From: Acidobacteriota bacterium
GTDB lineage: Bacteria > Acidobacteriota > Blastocatellia > Pyrinomonadales > Pyrinomonadaceae
Length of the DNA: 22,973 nucleotides
Assembly (NCBI GenBank): GCA_020201365.1
Contig: JAIVGV010000024.1
Span: 1 to 22,973, forward strand
Reading direction: 5' to 3'
The notes under the pieces were generated by a model. That model searched no databases. It was not told where the DNA came from and saw only the letters and a list, made by a program, of their open reading frames with translations. Shown here piece after piece: positions 15,901 through 22,099 of this stretch; the first letter of the stretch is position 1, and the number at the start of each line of letters is the position of its first letter. A program made the position numbers and the translations under genes.

Positions 15901-15946
15901 CAGGTCTGCGCGCCCGCGTTGGTCAAACGCTCGCGCCGGCGGTTAA
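12908..15946 (+). CDS. YfhO-family GT-C membrane glycosyltransferase
   Basis: A protein of about 1012 residues with the same plan as the two minus-strand YfhO genes. It has a first helix (ACVVIFFALFFVRALLAG), then FLIAADAFYQSYPLR with the loop acidic residue, WTPLVLSGYPFLSMGQ and about ten helices. The extracytoplasmic region carries LRAGADTAEWAHE near residue 724. A FYPGWEARVDGRASPI motif and a last helix (AIISALTLSLLAALAAAW) close the protein. The role is probably outer-face transfer of a lipid-linked sugar. The frame stays open upstream to 12785, but those codons lie in the palindromic repeat. GTG at 12908 gives a length close to the 1010 residues of the paralogue, so I prefer it. It is divergent from the membrane protein gene and 38 bases upstream of the FAD oxidoreductase gene, likely in one operon. 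Confidence 0.87.
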   Translation: MRRLIDRARWRRVWRSRRADARVGACVVIFFALFFVRALLAGRFLIAADAFYQSYPLRSVAWQMIRAGVAPVWTPLVLSGYPFLSMGQLSLGYPLTWGYLFLPARWGEQIYLLAPFLLSPIFTYAYAREIRRSRPAALLAGLAYTFGGGMTSKLAVVGFHTNSLLWLPLLLVPVERARTRRFVPCLLGATAAYAPCVLNGYGQGFLYVAIVAVLYAAFVSLTNANDDRRDDVTARGWRTRWRPLAVAACGVVLSAGVGAFQILETMRAARRSIRGALAYEVYSAGAFSPAEAVRSFVAPLYHYIEVSVYVAPLAAGLALYAVVKYVRGRGRGSGGEYGRGGGDVRIVFWAALALLMFVLMLGSATPLNRLLYHVPVYNRFRYASRHAFEWSLAVSVLAAYGWDALRLSRARAAVPVSPRRAAWSRRHAAMLTALAWLALALVVAVGVGWWRAAQRPSLYVAAPDTGQGTGLPEASYVVWKLCFTILVGAALWLASRAGAARRRTRLSLALIMCACFFEPFLMTGRWWLPDAKPASRLRADAPVTRYLQQFPPAENRVYTRVNIYLLGYPANPPRIDLPNMTALAGLQNLAGYEQLILERYSRALGNAGPDAVNPRYDVKGEPDRTLFDARSHVLDLLNATHVVTFEGLQTAPVARASREGAQFSTADLRRILRPGETATLSGVGAGGDALALVTSLADSVDVADGETVALVRVHASDGRTVERELRAGADTAEWAHERADVRSVIKHRLAPVFDSTPGDAADSFPAERYLALVPLGGRLSVERVEVTSVARRATVALWKASVYDGASQESAPLAAGSPLDPSRWRVTFDEGGVLALENRRACPRAWLVAGAEAVDGEEALRRIRGEPSLDGVARDFDPRRTALVEAGAAELPRLPGGALAPDASARVVAYEANRLTVETDAPTATVLVVGEIFYPGWEARVDGRASPILLTDYLLRGVALPPGAHTVEMRYRAPAARNGAIISALTLSLLAALAAAWRRSARPRWSNARAGG

Positions 15947-15970
15947 CATGGGCGGCGACTTTGAAGGATC

Positions 15971-15978
15971 GGGGAGGG
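15971..15978 (+). promoter_or_regulatory. Strong ribosome-binding site for a TTG start
   Basis: GGGGAGGG ends six bases before the TTG codon at 15985. This decides the start of the FAD oxidoreductase, because the GTG at 15979 runs into a stop within two codons. It is the clearest Shine-Dalgarno in the window. Confidence 0.7.
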
Positions 15979-15984
15979 TGACGT

Positions 15985-17514
15985 TTGCAGACGCGCGCGG
16001 CTGAAGTCTCACAGACGGACGTGGCGATCCTCGGCGCGGGACCCGCCGGGCTGACCGCCGCCTACACGCTGCTCAAGCGCGCGCCCGGCAAACTCCGCGT
16101 CACAGTCCTCGAAGCCGATCCCGTTTACGTCGGCGGGATCGCGCGCACCGTCAACTACAAGGGCTTCCGCTTCGACATCGGCGGTCACCGCTTCTTCTCT
16201 AAGTCGCAAGAGATCGAAGAGCTGTGGACGGAGCTTTTGCCCGAAGACATGCTCGTGCGCCCGCGCCGCTCGCGCATCTACTACCGCGGCAAGTTCTTCT
16301 CTTACCCTTTGCGCCCGCTCGAGGCATTCTGGAAACTCGGCGCGGTCGAGTCTTTCTTGTGCCTCGCCTCGTACGTGCGCGCGCGCCTCGCGCCCGTCCC
16401 CGATCCGCGCAGCTTCGAGGACTGGGTGAGCAACCAGTTCGGTCGCCGCCTCTACTCGATCTTCTTCAAGTCTTACACCGAGAAGGTCTGGGGCATGAGC
16501 TGCAAGGAGATTTCCGCCGACTGGGCGGCGCAACGCATCAAGGGGCTCTCGCTCTCCTCCGCGCTCCGCAACGCGCTCCTACCCGCGAAGGGCGACGCGG
16601 CGATCAAAACTCTCATCCACTCGTTCCGCTACCCGCGCAGAGGTCCCGGCATGATGTGGGAGGCTTGCGCCGCGAGGATCAGAGAGCGCGGCGGCGAGGT
16701 GCGCCTCGGCGAGCGCGTGACGGGCTGCGTGTGGGACGAGGCGCGCTGCGCGTGGCTCGTCACGACGCGAACGGCGGACGGGGAAGAGAGGCGCACGCAA
16801 GCGCGCCACGTCATCTCCTCGATCCCCCTGCGCCAGCTCGCGCGCGGGCTCACGCCGCCGCTCTCCGAAAGCGCGCTCGCGGCGGCTGACGCGCTCCGCT
16901 ACCGCGACTTCCTGATCGTCGCCCTGATCCTCAAAGACACGCGGCGGCTCCCCGACAACTGGCTCTACATACACGACGCGGGCGTGCGCGTCGGGCGCGT
17001 GCAGAACTTCAAGGCTTGGTCGCCGGAGATGGTGCCCGACGACTCCTACTGCTGCTACGGCATGGAGTATTTCTGCTTCGAGGGCGACGGTCTCTGGTCG
17101 AGCGCGGACGAGCAGCTCGTCGCGCTGGCGACGAAGGAGCTGGCGCTGATCGGGCTCGCCGACGAGGGCGAAGTGCTGGACGCGCGCGTGGTGCGCCAGC
17201 GCAAAGCCTACCCGGTTTACACGGACGACTACGCGGAGCAGGTCGAAGTTTTGCGCGCGGAGCTTGAGTCGCGCTTTCCGACGCTGCACGTCGCGGGGCG
17301 TAACGGGATGCACAAGTACAACAATCAGGATCACGCGATGATGACGGGGCTGCTCTGCGCGGAGAACATACTGGCGGGCGCGCGCGTCCACGACGTGTGG
17401 CGCGTGAATCAGGACGCGGAGTATCACGAGGAGGGGCGCGCTGGGAGCGAGTCGGCGTCCGGCTCAGGCTTGCGCCTCACGCCGACGCGCGTCAAGTCGT
17501 CCGACCTCGGCTGA
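15985..17514 (+). CDS. FAD-dependent oxidoreductase, UDP-galactopyranose mutase-like
   Basis: A 509-residue flavoprotein. The dinucleotide-binding Rossmann motif GAGPAGLTAA begins at residue 17, an acidic residue follows in VTVLEADP, and GFRFDIGGHRFF lies near 61-72. The C-terminal FAD-contact motif VAGRNGMHKYNNQDHAMMTG lies near 435-455. These features fit the amine-oxidase/UDP-galactopyranose mutase superfamily found in polysaccharide clusters. Canonical UDP-galactopyranose mutases are shorter, about 370-400 residues, so galactofuranose formation is only one possibility. No membrane helix is obvious, so it is probably cytoplasmic. The start is TTG with a strong Shine-Dalgarno. It follows the YfhO gene by 38 bases and converges on the GT2 gene 19 bases away. 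Confidence 0.85.
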   Translation: MQTRAAEVSQTDVAILGAGPAGLTAAYTLLKRAPGKLRVTVLEADPVYVGGIARTVNYKGFRFDIGGHRFFSKSQEIEELWTELLPEDMLVRPRRSRIYYRGKFFSYPLRPLEAFWKLGAVESFLCLASYVRARLAPVPDPRSFEDWVSNQFGRRLYSIFFKSYTEKVWGMSCKEISADWAAQRIKGLSLSSALRNALLPAKGDAAIKTLIHSFRYPRRGPGMMWEACAARIRERGGEVRLGERVTGCVWDEARCAWLVTTRTADGEERRTQARHVISSIPLRQLARGLTPPLSESALAAADALRYRDFLIVALILKDTRRLPDNWLYIHDAGVRVGRVQNFKAWSPEMVPDDSYCCYGMEYFCFEGDGLWSSADEQLVALATKELALIGLADEGEVLDARVVRQRKAYPVYTDDYAEQVEVLRAELESRFPTLHVAGRNGMHKYNNQDHAMMTGLLCAENILAGARVHDVWRVNQDAEYHEEGRAGSESASGSGLRLTPTRVKSSDLG

Positions 17515-17530
17515 GGCGGCGGGCGCCGCC
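17515..17530. terminator. GC hairpin between convergent genes
   Basis: GGCGGC (17515-17520), a GGGC loop and GCCGCC (17525-17530) form a perfect six-base stem. It fills nearly the whole gap between the stop of the FAD oxidoreductase and the stop of the GT2 gene. The location suits a bidirectional transcription stop, but neither side has a T-tract, so intrinsic termination would be weak. Confidence 0.35.
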
Positions 17531-17533
17531 GCG

Positions 17534-18589
17534 TCAGAACAGCTCCTCGTCCTTGACGTAGCGCGGGCGCGCCTTGACCTCTTTGTAAATCTTGCCGACG
17601 TACTCGCCCACGAGCCCGAGGAACATGATCTGCACGCCGCCGAGGAAGTAGAGCGGGATGACCGTGCCCGCCCAGCCGGGCGGCGTGTTGCCCTTGAGCT
17701 TCTCGTAGAGGTAGAAGAGCGTCATCGCCGTGCTGAAGAGGAAGATGAGCGCGCCCGCGGCGGTGACTAGTCGGAGCGGCACGACGCTGAACGACGTGAT
17801 GCCGTCGAGCGCGAGCGCGGCTAGTTTTCCGAGCGTGTGCTTGGAGCGCCCCGTGTCGCGGCGGCGAACGTCGAACTGGACGACCGCCGAGCGGTAGCCG
17901 ATGTCCACGAAGATGCCGCGTAAGAAAAGATTGTACTCGCGGTACTCCGAGATGGCGTCAATCGCCTTGCGCGAGACGAGGCGGTACTCCGAGTGGTGCT
18001 TGATGATGCGCGCGCCCATCAGCCACATCAGGTTGTAGAAGAAGCTCGACGCGGCGCGCTTGACGACGGAGTCCGCGCGCCGGCTGCGCCTGACGCCGTA
18101 AACGATCTGCGCGCCCTCGCGGAACTTTTCGAGGAAGGTCTCGATGACGCGCTCGTCCTGCTGCAAGTCCGCGTCAATCGTCACGACACAATCCGCGCGC
18201 TCGCGCACGCTCAAGAGCCCCGCGAGCAGCGCGTTCTGCGTGCCCACGTTGCGCGCGAGCTTCAAGCCTTTGACCGACGGGTCGGCGCGGTGCAGCCCTT
18301 CGACGACCACCCAAGTCGCGTCGCGGCTGCCGTCGTCAACGAAATAGACGAAGCTTGCGGGATCAACTTTCCCGGCGGCGGCTAAGCGCCGCAAGACTTC
18401 CGCGAGCCGCGCCGCGGTCGAGGCGACGACCGCCTCCTCGTTCAGACACGGCACGACGACGGCGAGCACGGGCGCGCGACCGTCCTCGCCGTGCGGCGAA
18501 GTGACACGTCCCGCGCCGACGCCGCGCGCCGTCGCGTCCGGCGCGGTCTCCGCCGCCCCTGTCGTCGCGTTGTTCGTGATCGTGCTCAA
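17534..18589 (-). CDS. GtrB/DPM1-like family 2 glycosyltransferase
   Basis: A 351-residue GT2 enzyme with two C-terminal membrane helices. It probably transfers a sugar from a nucleotide donor to undecaprenyl phosphate on the cytoplasmic face. The GT-A domain shows VVVPCLNEEAVV near residue 43, YFVDDGSRD near 83 and the metal-binding VTIDADLQQDERV near 136. Two helices follow, around PLRLVTAAGALIFLFSTA and VIPLYFLGGVQIMFLGLVGE. The protein ends in the basic tail KEVKARPRYVKDE that is typical of the GtrB/CsbB/ArnC group. The frame is open much further upstream but only as shadow of the GT4-GT4 gene. TTG at 18589 is the best start, 38 bases after that gene, with no clear Shine-Dalgarno. It is the natural donor-making partner for YfhO-type GT-C enzymes; the sugar is unknown. 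Confidence 0.9.
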   Translation of the reverse strand: MSTITNNATTGAAETAPDATARGVGAGRVTSPHGEDGRAPVLAVVVPCLNEEAVVASTAARLAEVLRRLAAAGKVDPASFVYFVDDGSRDATWVVVEGLHRADPSVKGLKLARNVGTQNALLAGLLSVRERADCVVTIDADLQQDERVIETFLEKFREGAQIVYGVRRSRRADSVVKRAASSFFYNLMWLMGARIIKHHSEYRLVSRKAIDAISEYREYNLFLRGIFVDIGYRSAVVQFDVRRRDTGRSKHTLGKLAALALDGITSFSVVPLRLVTAAGALIFLFSTAMTLFYLYEKLKGNTPPGWAGTVIPLYFLGGVQIMFLGLVGEYVGKIYKEVKARPRYVKDEELF

Positions 18590-18627
18590 GGCTCGGGGCT
18601 TCGCGTTCGCGCCCGCGCGGGTTGATC

Positions 18628-21189
18628 TCAAGCGGCGTCGGCTGCCCGCGCGGCGTGCGACTCGATCATGCGGCGCACTAAACCCGCGAGCGCCGGGCGC
18701 AGGGCTTCGGGGGTGAACGCTTCGCGGCGCCGGCGCTGCGCTTCGATCGTGCGGCGTCGCAACTCTTCGTCGCCGTGCGCGAGCATGAAGGCGAGTCGCG
18801 CGACCCGTCCGGGCGACTCCCCGGCGTCGAAGAGCATCCCGGCGTCGCCGAGCGTTTCGGCGACCGCCGTGCCGCGGCGCGCGAGCACCGGCACGTCGAA
18901 CCACATCGCCTCGACGAGCGGGACGCCGAAGCCCTCGTGCTCGCTCGCGGACAAGTATAGGTGCGCCGTGCGGTAGTAAGCCAGCAGTGCGGCGTCGCTC
19001 GTGCGACCGGTGACGGCGACGGACTGCGAGAGACCGCGCCGCTCGATCTCGCGCGAGAGCGTGCGGAAGTAAGGATCGAAGGCGCGCCCCTCGCCCGCGA
19101 CGACGAGCCGCGCTTTCGGGTCGAGCTTCAGGTACTCGGCGAAAATTTCCACGAGCGCGTCCTGCCGCTTGTTCGGCGCGACGCGCCCGACGAAGAGCAG
19201 GTTCGTGCGCCCGTCCTGCAACTCTCCCATCAATGTTTCGTCCGGCGCGACGTTCCAGCGGTCGGGCGAGACGATTACGGGCAGCACGCCGGGCGCGCGG
19301 AATCCTGCGGCGGCGAGTTCCGCCGCGTTGAACGCCGAGTCGCCGACCGAGCAGGGGAAGTGGCGGGCGAGGCGCGGCAGGTGCGCGCGCCCCGCTTCGA
19401 GCAGCCACGCGAAGCCGGGGCGGAACGGCGCGAAGTATTCCGGGGGCGTGACGTTGTGATAGACGAGGCACTTCGCGCCCGCGTGCGCGAGCGCCTTCGC
19501 CGTCACCTCCGAGCCGATGGAGTGGTGGTAGATGAGACCCGCCGCGGGCTCGATCTCCGACTCGTCAACGAGACGCGCCTCGCCCGCCAGCTCCGCCTCG
19601 CGCCGCTTCGCGAAAACGTCCGACTCGAGCCCCGCGCCGCGCAGGTAGTCGCGGATGGCGAGCGCGTGGATCGTGATCGCGTCGCCCGCGACCGCGTCGG
19701 GCAGCAGTTGATGAATCGCGTGCAACGAAACGCGCGGCGTCGAACGGAGTGGTAGGGGCAGGGCTCGTCCCTGCCCGCCGCGCGACGGCGCGGACGAAGA
19801 TTCATGATCTTCCGACGTTGAATTATCAGGAATGGTTTGAGCGTGCTCGCGCACGCTGCGGGCAGGGACGAGCCCTGCCCCTACGGCCGGTTTTTCGTCG
19901 TCGAGTTCCGCAAACACTTCCTCGTAGCGAACAATCGCCTTGTCCCAGTCGGCGTGCTCGCGCGCGTAAGCCCGACCGCGCGCGCCGAGCGCGTCGAGTT
20001 CTGCGTCGTGGGCGGAGGCGACCGCGGCGAAGAGGCGTGCCCACTCTTCTTCCGACGCGGCGAGCCAGCCGCCGCCGGAGCGCGAGACGGCGGCGGCGGT
20101 GGCGAGGCAGTCGCGGTGCGCCGCCGCCGGGCGCGCGGCGAGCCACGACTCCATCAGCGCGCGCGAGAAGCTCTCGTTGCGGCTCGGCTGGAAGAGCGCG
20201 CGCGCGCCGGCGAGCAGCGCGGCTTTCGTCGCCTCGCCGACCGCGCCGAGATCGTGGACGCCCTCGCCCGGCGAGTGGAACGACTCGCGCCCCTCGCCCG
20301 CGAGGACGAGCTTGAGATCGCCGACGCGCGGCATCTCGCCGCCGCCGCCTTTCGCAGCCTCCCTGAAGCGGCGGAAGGCGCTCAAGAGCAGCGTGACGTT
20401 CTTCGCCGCGTCGCGCCGCCCGAGGTAGAGGACGTAGCGCGCGCCGCGTAGCTCGGCGGGCAGCGCGTCCGCGTCTCGTCGTCGCGCGGTCGCCCGCCCG
20501 CCGCCCGCGGCGGCTCGCCCTTCGCCCTCCGTGTCGTCGCCGGTCGCGGGCTCGACGCCGCCGCCGACCACGCGGCTGCGCGTGTGGATGCCGGGACCGT
20601 AGAGCCTGAGCGCCAGCTCTCGCTCGCCCTCGGAGATGAAGAGGAGGCGGCGCGCCGCGCGGAAGGCGGCGGCGACTTCGGGGAGGAAGGCGTAAGACTC
20701 TGCATGGAGGAAGGGCTGGAGGAGCGCGCGCGCCGCGACCGCGCCGACGCCGCGCAGCGTCGTGCCGTAGAGGTAGGGCGCGAAGACGAAGGCGCGGAAA
20801 CTCCCGCGCGCGCCGCGCAGGTGTTCGACGAGCGCCGAGGAGTTGAGGTTGTGGGCGACGAAGGCGCGCGCGTCTTCGTGGGCGACGGGCGAGACGCCCG
20901 GCTTCAACTCTTCGCGCGCGACGGCGAGCAGGCGCGCGTTCGCCTCGTCGAAGCGGCGCGCGTCGCGCGGGTCAACGGGGAAGCGCCGGACGGTGAAGCC
21001 GTCCTCCCGTGTGACGCCGGGCGGGTAAAAGTCTTCCGACCAGTCGTCGGAGAAGGAGCGCGCGCAGGTGGTCAGCGCCTCGACCTCGTGGCCGCGCGCG
21101 GCGAGTCGCGCGGCGAGTTGGAAGACGTGCCGCTCCGCGCCGCCGAGCAGCCCCGCGCCGAACCAGGGCGTGACGAAGGCGACCCTCAT
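18628..21189 (-). CDS. Tandem GT4-GT4 glycosyltransferase joined by a repeat-derived linker
   Basis: An 853-residue chain of two complete GT-B glycosyltransferases. Domain 1 (about 1-432) has FVTPWFGAGLLGGAERHV at the N-terminus, YVLYLGRRDAAKNV, and an EX7E motif in NESFSRALMES near 338-347. Domain 2 (about 485-853) has LHAIHQLLPDAVAGDAIT, NLLFVGRVAPNKRQD, and an EX7E motif in HEGFGVPLVEAMW near 750-759. Both donor-site motifs are intact, so both halves may be active in adding sugars to a growing lipid-linked glycan in the cytoplasm. Residues about 436-479 (VGAGLVPAR through RALPLPL) are encoded by a 133-base twin-hairpin element. Domain 1 also holds a low-complexity Gly/Ala/Arg insert near 218-245. 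ATG at 21189 overlaps the upstream stop as ATGA, so translation is coupled. Confidence 0.92.
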   Translation of the reverse strand: MRVAFVTPWFGAGLLGGAERHVFQLAARLAARGHEVEALTTCARSFSDDWSEDFYPPGVTREDGFTVRRFPVDPRDARRFDEANARLLAVAREELKPGVSPVAHEDARAFVAHNLNSSALVEHLRGARGSFRAFVFAPYLYGTTLRGVGAVAARALLQPFLHAESYAFLPEVAAAFRAARRLLFISEGERELALRLYGPGIHTRSRVVGGGVEPATGDDTEGEGRAAAGGGRATARRRDADALPAELRGARYVLYLGRRDAAKNVTLLLSAFRRFREAAKGGGGEMPRVGDLKLVLAGEGRESFHSPGEGVHDLGAVGEATKAALLAGARALFQPSRNESFSRALMESWLAARPAAAHRDCLATAAAVSRSGGGWLAASEEEWARLFAAVASAHDAELDALGARGRAYAREHADWDKAIVRYEEVFAELDDEKPAVGAGLVPARSVREHAQTIPDNSTSEDHESSSAPSRGGQGRALPLPLRSTPRVSLHAIHQLLPDAVAGDAITIHALAIRDYLRGAGLESDVFAKRREAELAGEARLVDESEIEPAAGLIYHHSIGSEVTAKALAHAGAKCLVYHNVTPPEYFAPFRPGFAWLLEAGRAHLPRLARHFPCSVGDSAFNAAELAAAGFRAPGVLPVIVSPDRWNVAPDETLMGELQDGRTNLLFVGRVAPNKRQDALVEIFAEYLKLDPKARLVVAGEGRAFDPYFRTLSREIERRGLSQSVAVTGRTSDAALLAYYRTAHLYLSASEHEGFGVPLVEAMWFDVPVLARRGTAVAETLGDAGMLFDAGESPGRVARLAFMLAHGDEELRRRTIEAQRRRREAFTPEALRPALAGLVRRMIESHAARAADAA
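19752..19884. repeat. Twin-hairpin REP-like element inside the GT4-GT4 gene
   Basis: Two 27-base arms (19752-19778 and 19858-19884) are perfect inverted repeats. Each arm is itself a hairpin: GGGCAGGG, a CTCGT or ACGAG centre, then CCCTGCCC. Between them is a less GC-rich segment with a further palindrome, GAAGAT-TCATG-ATCTTC, near 19797-19813. Paired hairpins of this type resemble REP doublets. The element lies exactly between the two glycosyltransferase domains and is open in the coding frame. No mobilising enzyme is in the window. Confidence 0.9.
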
Positions 21190-22073
21190 GCCTCGTTCGC
21201 GACGCGCGCGCCCGACTCTTCGAGCGCGCGGCGGCGCGCTTCATGGGATTCCGTGAGGCGCGACTCGATCTCGGCGAGCACAGCCTTCTGCGCCTCGACG
21301 ATGGCGTGCTGCTCCTGCACCGAAAACTCCTCCTGCGCGTCGAGCCTCCGGCGCTGCGCTTCGAGCGCGCGCTGATGTCCTTCGAGCGCGTGCCGCTGTT
21401 CGGCGATGAGCGCTTCGAGGTGCGCGCGCTCTTCAGCCTGCCGCGCGTCGAGCGTGGCGACGGCGTCCGAGAGCATCGAGACGGCTTCGTGGGCGTCCGC
21501 GACGGCGCCGCGCAGGTCTGCGTGCGCGCGCGCGATCTCTTCGTCGAGCCGAAGACCGAGGAGCCGCAGCTGTTCGTCGTGCCGCCGCCGCCCGTCGTTG
21601 ACGAAGTCGGCGATCTGTTGCTGCTGAGCGAGCGTGTAGAGCTCGAACTCGCGCTGGTGGCGGAGCGCCGTCGGGAGCCGCGCGAGGCTCGCGAGCAGTC
21701 GCCACACGTAGCCGACGAGGGGCGCGCGGCGCAGGCGACGACCGAAGCCCGGCGCGCCGACGCCGACGACGCGCGCGCCCGCCCCGACGCGCGCGCCCTC
21801 TTCGGAGGCGCAGAGGTCTGCGACGATCTCGCGCTTGTCGCGCCGCCCCCCGCGCAGGTCTGCGAGCGTCGCGCGCAGCTCTCCGGCGTCGGGCGCGCGA
21901 CCGAGCGCGGCGGCGTAAGCCGACTCGACGAAGGCGCGGTCGTGGAAGGCGAACAGCTCCTCGGCGCGGCAGCCCGCGAACGTGCGCGGATCGAGCGGCT
22001 CTTGCAGTCGCAGCGGTGGCGGCGACGTTTCGGTCGCGGCGCGGGCGTCGGAGTTTTGATCGGCGTCTGTCAT
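21186..22073 (-). CDS. DUF4214-like domain plus long coiled-coil protein
   Basis: A 295-residue protein with no enzymatic motif that I can identify. Residues about 45-95 (HDRAFVESAYAAALGRAP, then REIVADLCASEEG) fit the short helical DUF4214 repeat, common in surface-polysaccharide and adhesin proteins. A mildly hydrophobic stretch (LVGYVWRLLASLARLPTAL) follows. Residues about 145-290 are then an almost unbroken Gln/Glu/Arg/Ala-rich coiled coil. The protein stops there; similar N-terminal layouts often continue into a methyltransferase domain, which is absent. It lies 26 bases after the Wzt-type gene and overlaps the GT4-GT4 start as ATGA. Position and shape suggest a scaffold or chain-length ruler for exported glycan; this is inference. 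The start is ATG at 22073 with a poor Shine-Dalgarno. Confidence 0.75.
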   Translation of the reverse strand: MTDADQNSDARAATETSPPPLRLQEPLDPRTFAGCRAEELFAFHDRAFVESAYAAALGRAPDAGELRATLADLRGGRRDKREIVADLCASEEGARVGAGARVVGVGAPGFGRRLRRAPLVGYVWRLLASLARLPTALRHQREFELYTLAQQQQIADFVNDGRRRHDEQLRLLGLRLDEEIARAHADLRGAVADAHEAVSMLSDAVATLDARQAEERAHLEALIAEQRHALEGHQRALEAQRRRLDAQEEFSVQEQHAIVEAQKAVLAEIESRLTESHEARRRALEESGARVANEA

Positions 22074-22099
22074 TCGTCGGAAGAGGTGCCGCGCTCGCT

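Noticed and set aside
18590..19471. Upstream extension of the GT2 frame, making it 645 residues
   Set aside because: The extra part is Arg/Ala-rich shadow of the GT4-GT4 gene. The GT2 domain starts just after the TTG at 18589.
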